From assembly GCF_018986735.1 (NCBI RefSeq), contig NZ_CP065521.1, positions 1,984,001 through 2,048,000 on the forward strand: a stretch of DNA of 64,000 nt, written 5' to 3'. A program made the position numbers and the translations under genes. This document shows, piece after piece, positions 57,818 through 64,000 of this stretch; positions within the stretch are counted from its first letter, which is position 1, and each line of letters opens with the position of its first letter. Origin of the DNA: Schaalia sp. 19OD2882 (GTDB lineage: Bacteria; Actinomycetota; Actinomycetes; Actinomycetales; Actinomycetaceae). The notes beneath the pieces are model-generated. The model was not told the origin of the DNA. It made no database searches and saw nothing but the letters and a program-made list of their open reading frames with translations.

Positions 57818-57876
57818 GACGCCGGTCGACACGGGGATGGTCCCCGGACCACCGACCGAGGATGGTGAGGAAGGCG

Positions 57877-58167
57877 ATGACCGATGTCTCGCGACTGCCC
57901 GGCCCCATGGCTGAAGCATGGGAGTGGCAGTACGACGGAGCCTGCCGGGAACTCGACACCGAGATGTTCTTCCATCCCGAGGGCGAACGAGGCTCCACGC
58001 GCCGCAGGCGCGCCGCAGCGGCCAAGGCCGTGTGCGCGACCTGCCCGGTCCTGGACCAGTGCCGCGAATATGCACTGTCCTCACAGGAGCCCTACGGCAT
58101 CTGGGGCGGCATGACCGAAGAGGAGCGTCGAGAGCTCACACGTTCGGGTGCGCGCCGCATCTCCTGA
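57877..58167 (+). CDS. WhiB3/WhiD-type iron-sulfur transcription regulator
   Basis: A 96-residue Wbl protein. The four cluster cysteines are Cys23, Cys53, Cys56 and Cys62 (GACRE, CATCPVLDQC), followed by the YGIWGGMT turn and a basic tail. The N-terminus LPGPMAEAWEWQYDGACR and MFFHPEGERG match WhiB3 of mycobacteria and WhiD of Streptomyces more closely than other Wbl classes. Such proteins bind the principal sigma factor and respond to redox, NO or acid through a [4Fe-4S] cluster. ATG 57877 has AGGAAGG. ATG 57862 would add MVRKA. Confidence 0.92.
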   Translation: MTDVSRLPGPMAEAWEWQYDGACRELDTEMFFHPEGERGSTRRRRAAAAKAVCATCPVLDQCREYALSSQEPYGIWGGMTEEERRELTRSGARRIS

Positions 58168-58221
58168 CCCACCGGGGCCTTCAAGGCCCGCATCCGCCCG
58201 AACCGGGAACTTGACGACGCG

Positions 58222-58253
58222 CGGGGCGTCGCGCGGACACGCGCGACGCCCCG
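58222..58253 (+). terminator. Hairpin terminator after whiB3
   Basis: Fourteen-base perfect arms CGGGGCGTCGCGCG and its complement around GACA, 54 bp past the stop. Confidence 0.8.
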
Positions 58254-58344
58254 TAGTCGTGGAAGAATCTCGGTGCCACCTCGTGGCGGTGGGTGAAGGG
58301 CTTCCCACCCACCCCCAGAAACAGACAAGGCCAACCCACCGAAC

Positions 58345-59220
58345 ATGAGCCAGGACTCCTTCAACCTCTCCCACGCCCCTGTGACCCCCACTGCCCCACC
58401 GCCACGCAGTCCTGCCCGTCCGGGGGTTCCGAGGCCATTGGTCGCCCTGCTCCTCGTCGTCATCGCCGTGCAGGCGCTGGCCATCGCATGGCTGGCCACG
58501 AAGGACCGGCCCGTCACCGCCGACACTGCGCCCTCGTCCTCCCAGAGTGCGGGCACATCCTCCGCGGAGGCCCCCTCCTCCTCAGGCGCCTCCCGAGGCA
58601 CCAAGGCCGCAGGCGGCGACGAGTACGCCCCCTCCTTCGCCGACCCGAAGGCCCTGGAACTCATCCACTCCCAGCAGCGCCGCGACCCGGCCGACGGACG
58701 GGCCAAGGGCAAGGCCGATGCACCCGTGGTCCTGGTCCTGTGGTCGGACTTCGCCTGCCCGTGGTGCACGAGGATCGCCCAGGACGTCGACCCCGCACTC
58801 AAGGACCTCGTCGACCAGGGCGTCCTGCGCGTGGAGTGGCGCGACCTGGCTCAGATCACCGAGACCTCCGCCCTGGCCGCCCAGGCGGGAGTGGCGGCCG
58901 CCGAACAGGGCAAGTTCTGGGAGTTCCACGACGCTGTCTACGCCGCCGCCCAGCCCGGCGCGCACCCGGAGTACACGATCGAGTCCTTGACCGAGTTCGC
59001 CCGCACCGCCGGCGTGCCCGACCTGGAGAAGTTCGCGGCGACCACGACCTCCCAGGAAAGCGTGTCGGCGGTCTCCAAAGCCAAGAGCGACGCCTACGCA
59101 TTGGGCATCACCGGCACCCCCTTCATGTTCGTCGGTGATGCGGTCATCAGCGGATACCGTGACCCCGAGTACGTGCGTCGCACCGTCCTCGAACAGGCCA
59201 AGACCCTGGGCGCCAAGTGA
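58345..59220 (+). CDS. Membrane-anchored DsbA-like thiol oxidoreductase
   Basis: A 291-residue protein with one N-terminal helix (~32-52), a Ser/Ala-rich spacer and an extracytoplasmic thioredoxin-fold domain (~125-288). The redox pair is CPWC (138-141) and the cis-proline loop reads GTPFMF. The inserted helical region contains LAAQAGVAAAEQGKFWEFHD, as in actinobacterial DsbA/MdbA relatives that form disulfides in exported proteins. ATG 58345 has only a weak purine stretch upstream. The CcdA gene starts 16 bp after its stop. The Cys pairs in the SpaA-like repeats of the 47-kb adhesin are possible clients. Confidence 0.9.
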   Translation: MSQDSFNLSHAPVTPTAPPPRSPARPGVPRPLVALLLVVIAVQALAIAWLATKDRPVTADTAPSSSQSAGTSSAEAPSSSGASRGTKAAGGDEYAPSFADPKALELIHSQQRRDPADGRAKGKADAPVVLVLWSDFACPWCTRIAQDVDPALKDLVDQGVLRVEWRDLAQITETSALAAQAGVAAAEQGKFWEFHDAVYAAAQPGAHPEYTIESLTEFARTAGVPDLEKFAATTTSQESVSAVSKAKSDAYALGITGTPFMFVGDAVISGYRDPEYVRRTVLEQAKTLGAK

Positions 59221-59236
59221 CGGGCAACCCCACACG

Positions 59237-60100
59237 ATGACGACCATCTCACCCCTGGGGGCCCTGCTCGGCGGGGTCCTCACCCTTTTCGCCCCGTGCT
59301 CGGTGATGGTCCTGCCGACCTTCTTCGCCTATGCCTTCACCTCGCGCAGGACCTTGCTCACACGCACCGTGGTCTTCTGGGCGGGTCTGCTCACCACCCT
59401 GGTGCCCCTGGGAACCGCCATCGCTTCGCTCGGCCTGCTGTTGCGCCAGTGGAGCGGGGTGATCACATGGGTGGCGGCCCTGGTCGTCATCGCCCTGGGT
59501 GTGGCGCAGGTCTTCGCCGTCGAAGTGCCCCGCCCCCGCCTCCGAACCCGCGCGGTGGGCACCGCGGTGGCCGCCCCCACCGGGACGGGCCCGAAGGACG
59601 AGGGCGCCGCCAGCTCACTGTCCGTGTACCTGTTGGGACTGACCTACGGATTCGCGGGAGTCGGCTGTGCGGGTCCGATCCTCGGGGCCGTCCTGGCACT
59701 GGCGGGAATCGGAGGCTCCCCCTTGGCGGGAGCCGGCCTCATGGTCCTCTACGCCACCGGCATGGCCCTTCCCTTGGGGCTGCTCGCCCTGGTGTGGCAC
59801 TGGCTGCGCCTGTCGGAGCGGCCGTGGATGCGCCCTCGCCCCTTGGAACTCCTCGGCAGGTGGACGACGTGGACGAATGTCGTCTCGGGCACCCTCTTCA
59901 TCCTTCTGGGCATTGCACTGGTCGTCTTCGGCGCCCACAATCCTCTGGGCGCCCTGGTCGACCAGAGCGTGTTGGCGGCATGGGAGTCGGACATCCTCAC
60001 CGCCACCGCCGCGATTCCCTGGTGGGTGCTGCTGGGGGCGGCAGGTCTGCTGGCGGGCGCCCTCGCCCTCGTGTGGCCGCGACGGAAGGACGGAGAGTGA
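59237..60100 (+). CDS. CcdA/DsbD-type membrane thiol-electron transporter
   Basis: A 287-residue protein with about seven membrane helices of the CcdA family, which carries reducing equivalents from cytosolic thioredoxin across the membrane. The paired cysteines are in TLFAPCSVMVLP (Cys21) and GVGCAGPILG (Cys144), with the conserved P-C and G-P contexts. ATG 59237 is the only start that keeps helix 1 intact. No resA or cytochrome c maturation genes are adjacent, so its partner is probably the DsbA-like protein encoded just upstream. Confidence 0.9.
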   Translation: MTTISPLGALLGGVLTLFAPCSVMVLPTFFAYAFTSRRTLLTRTVVFWAGLLTTLVPLGTAIASLGLLLRQWSGVITWVAALVVIALGVAQVFAVEVPRPRLRTRAVGTAVAAPTGTGPKDEGAASSLSVYLLGLTYGFAGVGCAGPILGAVLALAGIGGSPLAGAGLMVLYATGMALPLGLLALVWHWLRLSERPWMRPRPLELLGRWTTWTNVVSGTLFILLGIALVVFGAHNPLGALVDQSVLAAWESDILTATAAIPWWVLLGAAGLLAGALALVWPRRKDGE

Positions 60101-60171
60101 CCGGGCGAGCGCTTCGACGGTGGGGGCCGGAGCCGAATTCGGGCGGCTGAGATGCACCGGCCCACATGCGA

Positions 60172-60206
60172 CAGGGCCCGTCCACCGCTCGGGTGGACGG
60201 GCCCTG
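60172..60206. terminator. Bidirectional hairpin between ccdA and groES
   Basis: Fifteen-base perfect arms (CAGGGCCCGTCCACC and its complement) with a five-base loop, 71 bp after ccdA and 14 bp beyond the groES stop. Confidence 0.85.
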
Positions 60207-60219
60207 CTCCGTCAGTGCG

Positions 60220-60516
60220 TCAGCGCTCGACGACGGCCAGCACGTCGCGGGCCGAGAGGATGATGAGCTCGTCGCCGTCGTACTTGACCTCGGTGCCGCC
60301 GTAACGGCTGTAGATGACGTGGTCACCCACGGCCACGTCCATGGGGACGCGGTTGCCGTTGTCGTCGACGCGGCCGGGGCCCACGGCGATGACCTCGCCC
60401 TCCTGCGGCTTCTCCTTGGCGTTGTCGGGCAGGTACAGACCGGAGGCAGTGGTGCGCTCCGCCTCGACCTGGCGGATGACGATGCGGTCCTCGAGGGGCT
60501 TGATGGTGATCGACAC
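60220..60516 (-). CDS. groES: Co-chaperonin GroES
   Basis: A 98-residue Cpn10 subunit that caps the GroEL cavity. It shows [16 protein letters not shown], the mobile loop [45 protein letters not shown] and YLVL-type ending DVLAVVER. The GTG at 60516 has AAAGGAG. No groEL follows: the next gene is convergent and a terminator intervenes. GroEL must therefore be encoded elsewhere, as in several actinobacteria. A CIRCE operator lies 119 bp upstream. Confidence 0.98.
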   Translation of the reverse strand: MSITIKPLEDRIVIRQVEAERTTASGLYLPDNAKEKPQEGEVIAVGPGRVDDNGNRVPMDVAVGDHVIYSRYGGTEVKYDGDELIILSARDVLAVVER

Positions 60517-60634
60517 TGTCGAACTCCTTTGCATGAAGGTTCGGGTCCTCTCGTCCCTGCCTGCCGTCGCGGGGGTCAGGCGCAGGACGCGGTGGCGGCC
60601 TCGGCCGCGCTCCATCGCCAAGCTTAGAACCACG

Positions 60635-60661
60635 CTGGCACTCGGGCAAGCCGAGTGCCAG
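60635..60661 (-). promoter_or_regulatory. CIRCE operator (HrcA) upstream of groES
   Basis: CTGGCACTC, nine bases, GAGTGCCAG. The consensus is TTAGCACTC-N9-GAGTGCTAA, and the inner seven bases of each arm match with one change. The palindrome extends to 13-base arms (60631-60665). It could also affect the divergent methyltransferase gene, whose ATG is 29 bp away. Confidence 0.88.
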
Positions 60662-60689
60662 CGTGGAGCGGGCGTGTCAGAATCAGGGC

Positions 60690-61940
60690 ATGACCTCCGC
60701 CCTCGCGCCCCTGTTCTCCTCCCCCGGATGGGAACTCCTCCAGGCCTGGGAGAAACGCCCCGAGCGTCGCAGCACCAACCCCCTTGCCCTGGCGGATGCG
60801 CTGCGCAGCACGGGCCTTGCCCCACAGGTGGCCTCCGCCGTCAGCGCCCAGTTGGCCCTGCGAGATGCCGCCGAGGCGAAGTTCGGCCCCCTGGCGCGCC
60901 GCATGTTCTTCACCCGTGACACCCTGGAGCAGGCCAGCCGCCTGGCCGTCGCCGTGCGTCACGCCCAACGTCTGCGCAGGGCCGGCACGACCTTCCTGGC
61001 GGACCTGGGCTGCGGGCTCGGCACCGAGTCCCTGGCCGCAGGCGGGCTCGGCATGCGGGTCCTCGCCGTCGACATAGACGAGGACGCCGCCGCTGCGGCC
61101 GCCGCCAACCTTCGCGACCTGCCCGACGCCGAGGTCATGCGCGGCGACGTCCTCGACCTCGACATCCAGGACCTCGCCGGGCGCGGGGTCGACGCCCTCT
61201 TCGCCGACCCGGCCCGGCGAACCGGCTCGGCCCGCGGCGGCGCCCGCATCAACGACCCGCAGCAGTGGGCCCCTCCCCTGTCCACCGTCCTGTCCTGGGC
61301 CGAGGCCGTCCCCGCCCTCGGCGTCAAGGTGGCGCCCGGCATCGGCCACCACGCGATCCGCGCCGACCTGCACGCCCAGTGGACCAGCGTCGACGGCGAC
61401 CTCGTCGAGGCCGCCCTGTGGACGCCGCCGCTGGCGCCCGAGGGCCCCGGCCGCTCCGCCCAGGTCATCCGCGACACGGTGGCGCATGTCATCGTCGATC
61501 CCACCTGCACCTCCCCGCAGGCTCCCGTGCGCCCGGCGCCGTCCGGGCAGGTCGGCGCGTTCCTTGCCGAACCCGACGACGCCGTCATCCGGGCGGGGCT
61601 GCTCGCCCTGCTGTGCGAGGACCTCGGCGCGCATCTGGTCGACCCGAGGATCGCCTACCTCACGGGTGAGGACTTGGCTCTCGGCCCCTTCGCCGACGTC
61701 TTCGAGGTGATCGACGTCGTGCCGCTGCGCACCAAGGTGATCGGCGCAACCCTGAGAACCCTGGACGTGGGCCACCTGGAGGTCAAGAAGCGCGGCGCGG
61801 ACATCGACCCGGCCGCCCTTCGCGCCGGCCTTCGGAAGTACCTGGATGCCGACTCGCCCGTGGGCGCCGTGGTCCTGGCGACACGCATCCAGGGGTCCCA
61901 CCGGGCGGTCGTCGCACGGCGCGTCCAGGACGTGGACTGA
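60690..61940 (+). CDS. SAM-dependent methyltransferase with THUMP-like C-terminal domain
   Basis: A 416-residue protein. An N-terminal helical region (~1-95) is followed by a Rossmann methyltransferase core: [15 protein letters not shown] (motif I), [14 protein letters not shown] (motif II), GDVLDLDI and [17 protein letters not shown], where the D-P-A-R motif stands in place of N-P-P-Y. The C-terminal ~75 residues fit the THUMP-like domain of actinobacterial homologues ([20 protein letters not shown]). An RNA substrate is likely but not shown. ATG 60690 is chosen. The upstream CIRCE palindrome overlaps its promoter region. Confidence 0.82.
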   Translation: MTSALAPLFSSPGWELLQAWEKRPERRSTNPLALADALRSTGLAPQVASAVSAQLALRDAAEAKFGPLARRMFFTRDTLEQASRLAVAVRHAQRLRRAGTTFLADLGCGLGTESLAAGGLGMRVLAVDIDEDAAAAAAANLRDLPDAEVMRGDVLDLDIQDLAGRGVDALFADPARRTGSARGGARINDPQQWAPPLSTVLSWAEAVPALGVKVAPGIGHHAIRADLHAQWTSVDGDLVEAALWTPPLAPEGPGRSAQVIRDTVAHVIVDPTCTSPQAPVRPAPSGQVGAFLAEPDDAVIRAGLLALLCEDLGAHLVDPRIAYLTGEDLALGPFADVFEVIDVVPLRTKVIGATLRTLDVGHLEVKKRGADIDPAALRAGLRKYLDADSPVGAVVLATRIQGSHRAVVARRVQDVD

Positions 61941-62046
61941 GCGGGGCCTGCGGCCTCCAAGGGTGGCGGCGCTGCGCCAGCCGCGTCATCATTGGAACGG
62001 CTGGTCGAATCCACGCCAGCCTGTGTCCAGGAAGGGAGGCGTGCAC

Positions 62047-63270
62047 GTGACCCTCACCTTCACGCCGTCACCACGCTCGACGATCGGCATCGAATGGGAA
62101 CTCCAGCTGGTCGACAAGGACTCCAACGACCTGCGGCAGGCCGCTGACGCGGTCATCGACAAGGCAGTCGTGGACGGGCGGCGTCATCCGCATGTGCACC
62201 GCGAGATGCTGCTCAACACCGTTGAAGTGGTCTCCGGCGCACACCGGAGCGTCGCCGAGTGCATGGCGGACATCCGCCGCACGGTGGCGTTCCTGCGGCC
62301 GTTGACCGACGAATTGCGCATCGACCTGGTGGGAGCCGGCACCCACCCCTTCGCCACGCCGGGCCACCAGCGGGTGACGAACACCCGACGCTATGCACAA
62401 CTGGTCGAACGCACCCAGTACTGGGGTCGGCAGATGCTCCTGTACGGGGTCCACGTGCACGTGGGAGTCGAGGAACGCGACAAGGTCCTGCCCATCCAGG
62501 CGACCCTTGCGTGCTGGATCGGTCACTTGCAGGCGATCTCGGCCTCCTCGCCCGTGTGGGCGGGTGAGGACACGGGGTACGCGTCGAACCGGGCGATGGT
62601 CTTCCAGCAGCTGCCCACCGCTGGAATCCCCAGGCGTTTCACCCGCTGGGAGGACCTGGAGTCCTATGTGCAGGACATGGTGCGCACCGGGGTGGTGGCC
62701 GGATTCGACGAGATCCGCTGGGACGTGCGGCCCTCGCCGAAGCTCGGCACCGTGGAGAACCGGGTCTTCGACGGCGCGTCGAACGCCCTGGAGGTCGCGG
62801 CCTTCGCGGCGCTCACCCACTGCATGGTCGAACTGTGTTCACGCCGCCTGGACCGCGGTGAGGAGTTGCCGTGGTTGCCGGACTGGTTCGTCGCCGAGAA
62901 CAAGTGGCGCAGTGCACGCTACGGGCTGGACGCCCGACTCATCGTCGACCGGGACGGCCGCCAGGAGAATGCGCGTGAGGGCCTGGCGCGCCTGTTGGAG
63001 ATCCTCTGCCCCATTGCCGAGGACCTGGGCTGCAGCCAGGAGCTGGCGGGTGTGGAGGAGATCCTGCGCGTGGGGGCCGCCTATGAGCGCCAGCGTGCGG
63101 TGGCCGCGGCCTCGCAAGGTCATCCCCTGGATGACGTCGTCGAGTTCTTGCGCTCGGAGATGAGGGCGGACCGCCCCTTGGAGCCGGCGGAGTTCCTGCG
63201 CGCGCCCCGTGGGGGCACGGCCACCCGCGAGGATCCCCACGCGAACTCCCGAGGGGCCTCCCGCCTGTGA
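62047..63270 (+). CDS. GCS2-family carboxylate-amine ligase (glutamate-cysteine ligase-like)
   Basis: A 407-residue ATP-grasp-like glutamine-synthetase-fold ligase of the YbdK/EgtA family. It has STIGIEWELQLVD, NTVEVVSGAH, GAGTHPFATP, MLLYGVHVHVGVE, YASNRAMVFQQLP, DVRPSPKLGTVENRVFDG and FVAENKWRSARYGLDA. Members make gamma-glutamyl-cysteine or related amides. In actinobacteria some serve ergothioneine synthesis, but no egt genes are adjacent. GTG 62047 sits 7 bases after GGGAGG; GTG 62041 is too close to that site. It is convergent with tsaD (36-bp gap). Confidence 0.9.
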   Translation: MTLTFTPSPRSTIGIEWELQLVDKDSNDLRQAADAVIDKAVVDGRRHPHVHREMLLNTVEVVSGAHRSVAECMADIRRTVAFLRPLTDELRIDLVGAGTHPFATPGHQRVTNTRRYAQLVERTQYWGRQMLLYGVHVHVGVEERDKVLPIQATLACWIGHLQAISASSPVWAGEDTGYASNRAMVFQQLPTAGIPRRFTRWEDLESYVQDMVRTGVVAGFDEIRWDVRPSPKLGTVENRVFDGASNALEVAAFAALTHCMVELCSRRLDRGEELPWLPDWFVAENKWRSARYGLDARLIVDRDGRQENAREGLARLLEILCPIAEDLGCSQELAGVEEILRVGAAYERQRAVAAASQGHPLDDVVEFLRSEMRADRPLEPAEFLRAPRGGTATREDPHANSRGASRL

Positions 63271-63306
63271 AGGCACCCACCCTCTCCGATCCGTGAGATT
63301 CGTCCG

Positions 63307-64000
63307 TCAGCGCGCGGGCGCCCCACCCACCATGGAGGTTTGGGTCAGCGGCATTGCGGAGTCCGGGGAGAAGTCCCAGTCCGAGGGCGCAACCCCCGCA
63401 CGGACAAGGGCCGCGCCCATGGCGGCGATCTGCGCCCCGTTGTCGGTGCAAAAGCGCAGCGGAGGGATGCGCACCCGGACGCCGGCGGCTTCGGCGCGCT
63501 CGGCGAGCAGCTCCCGCAGCCGCGAATTCGCGCTGAATCCCCCGCCCACGACGATCACGCCCGCACCCGAGTCGATGGCGGCCTGGACGGCCTTGGCGGT
63601 CAGTGAATCGTTGACGGCCTCGGAAAAACCTGCGCACACGTCGCGGGCGTCGATCTGCTCGCCGCGTTCCTCAGCGCCTTCGACGTAGCGGGCCACCGCC
63701 GTCTTCAGCCCGGAGAAGCTGAAGTCGTGACGGTGGCGTTCCTTGTCCTTGCCCGCGGCCAGACCCCTGGGGAAACGCACGGCCTCACGCGAACCCTCGC
63801 GGGCAAGCCGGTCCACGTGCGGGCCGCCCGGGTAGGGCAGGCCCAGCAGGCGCCCTACCTTGTCGAAGGCCTCACCCGCCGCGTCATCCAGGGTTCCTCC
63901 CAATTCGCGCACGTCGGTGGCGATGTCGCGGATCTCCAGCAGATTCGAGTGCCCGCCCGAGACGACCAGGCCGATGAAGTGCTCGGGCAGCGGCCCGTGG
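63307..64000 (-). CDS. tsaD: tRNA N6-threonylcarbamoyladenosine synthase subunit TsaD (5' part outside window)
   Basis: With TsaB and TsaE it transfers threonylcarbamoyl from TC-AMP to A37 of ANN-decoding tRNAs. The C-terminal 231 residues are visible, from just before VVSGGHSNL onward. They include TLDDAAGEAFDKVGRLLGLPYPGGP, FSFSGLKTAV (each shown only in part as family markers), VVGGGFSANSRLRE and the metal-binding FCTDNGAQIAAMG. The N-terminal HMEGH-type metal site lies outside the window. The C-terminal ~35 residues are variable. Truncation is by the window edge only. Confidence 0.95.
   Translation of the reverse strand, partial: HGPLPEHFIGLVVSGGHSNLLEIRDIATDVRELGGTLDDAAGEAFDKVGRLLGLPYPGGPHVDRLAREGSREAVRFPRGLAAGKDKERHRHDFSFSGLKTAVARYVEGAEERGEQIDARDVCAGFSEAVNDSLTAKAVQAAIDSGAGVIVVGGGFSANSRLRELLAERAEAAGVRVRIPPLRFCTDNGAQIAAMGAALVRAGVAPSDWDFSPDSAMPLTQTSMVGGAPAR

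Larger units (their letters stand above)
57509..57876. other. 368-bp divergent regulatory region, MerR gene / whiB3
   Basis: No gene is seen. Six copies of TGTTCA or its complement TGAACA occur at 57568, 57590, 57602, 57691, 57702 and 57789. The pair at 57691/57702 lies in TTGTTCAC direct repeats 11 bp apart. A good promoter toward whiB3 follows. The region is AT-richer than the genes around it. Confidence 0.7.

Overview
The window is high-GC, densely coded DNA from an actinobacterium, probably a facultatively fermentative member of the Actinomycetaceae (Actinomyces/Schaalia-like). This is an inference from gene content: a WhiB3/WhiD-type regulator, a GuaB3 paralogue, a DUF3017 protein, a tandem-duplicated phosphofructokinase, an LAxTG-type sorting signal, and frequent GTG starts with 4-bp ATGA/GTGA overlaps. 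No rRNA, tRNA, CRISPR array, transposase or prophage gene was seen. Most of the window is core metabolism with several surface and regulatory modules set into it.

Layout. 0-2 kb: folD (cut by the window edge) and glyA, behind a likely ZTP (pfl) riboswitch. 2.1-15.6 kb: an exopolysaccharide/surface-glycan locus. It holds an initiating sugar-phosphate transferase, a WecG/TagA-type glycosyltransferase, a large secreted protein with a fibrinogen-like N-terminus, a Wzx-type flippase and a small membrane-anchored protein. It continues with a tightly overlapping six-gene operon read leftward: cytidylyltransferase, CDP-alcohol phosphatidyltransferase, GT2, Wzz with a degenerate kinase domain, GT2 and O-antigen ligase. 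15.7-27 kb: purU, mdh, an exported TAP-type peptidase, pgi, double-domain pfk, a dicarboxylate/amino-acid symporter, icd and a DUF3017 protein. 27.2-30 kb: pta-ackA, with a C16 tract between them.

30-41.7 kb: a sortase-anchored 5'-nucleotidase; a translationally coupled nadE / SdpI-like / GH13 operon; a DUF456 protein; an iron-box-controlled methyltransferase-cupin pair with an MFS transporter upstream; and class I fumarase. 41.7-50 kb: a two-component system, an FtsX-type ABC transporter whose promoter has an 11-bp spaced direct repeat, and a cell-wall-anchored adhesin with SpaA-like repeats. 50-56.5 kb: a membrane/acyltransferase-like fusion, guaB3, an exonuclease, a transaldolase-like aldolase, guaB and an AGE-family epimerase. 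56.6-64 kb: a MerR regulator with a possible cobalamin-type sensor domain, divergent from a whiB3-like gene across a spacer crowded with TGTTCA half-sites. Then come a DsbA-like protein with CcdA, groES behind a CIRCE element, a THUMP-like methyltransferase, a GCS2 ligase and the 3' part of tsaD.

How the parts fit: glycolysis (pgi, pfk), partial TCA (icd, fumA, mdh) and acetate overflow (pta-ackA) describe a fermentative central metabolism. One-carbon and purine genes (folD, glyA, purU, guaB, guaB3) recur. The surface is built by the glycan locus plus three large secreted or anchored proteins. Redox and stress control is concentrated at the right end (WhiB3, DsbA/CcdA, groES). The least explained parts are the glycan operon with its CDP-alcohol branch and pseudo-kinase Wzz, the MerR/whiB3 spacer, and the iron-box methyltransferase-cupin pair.
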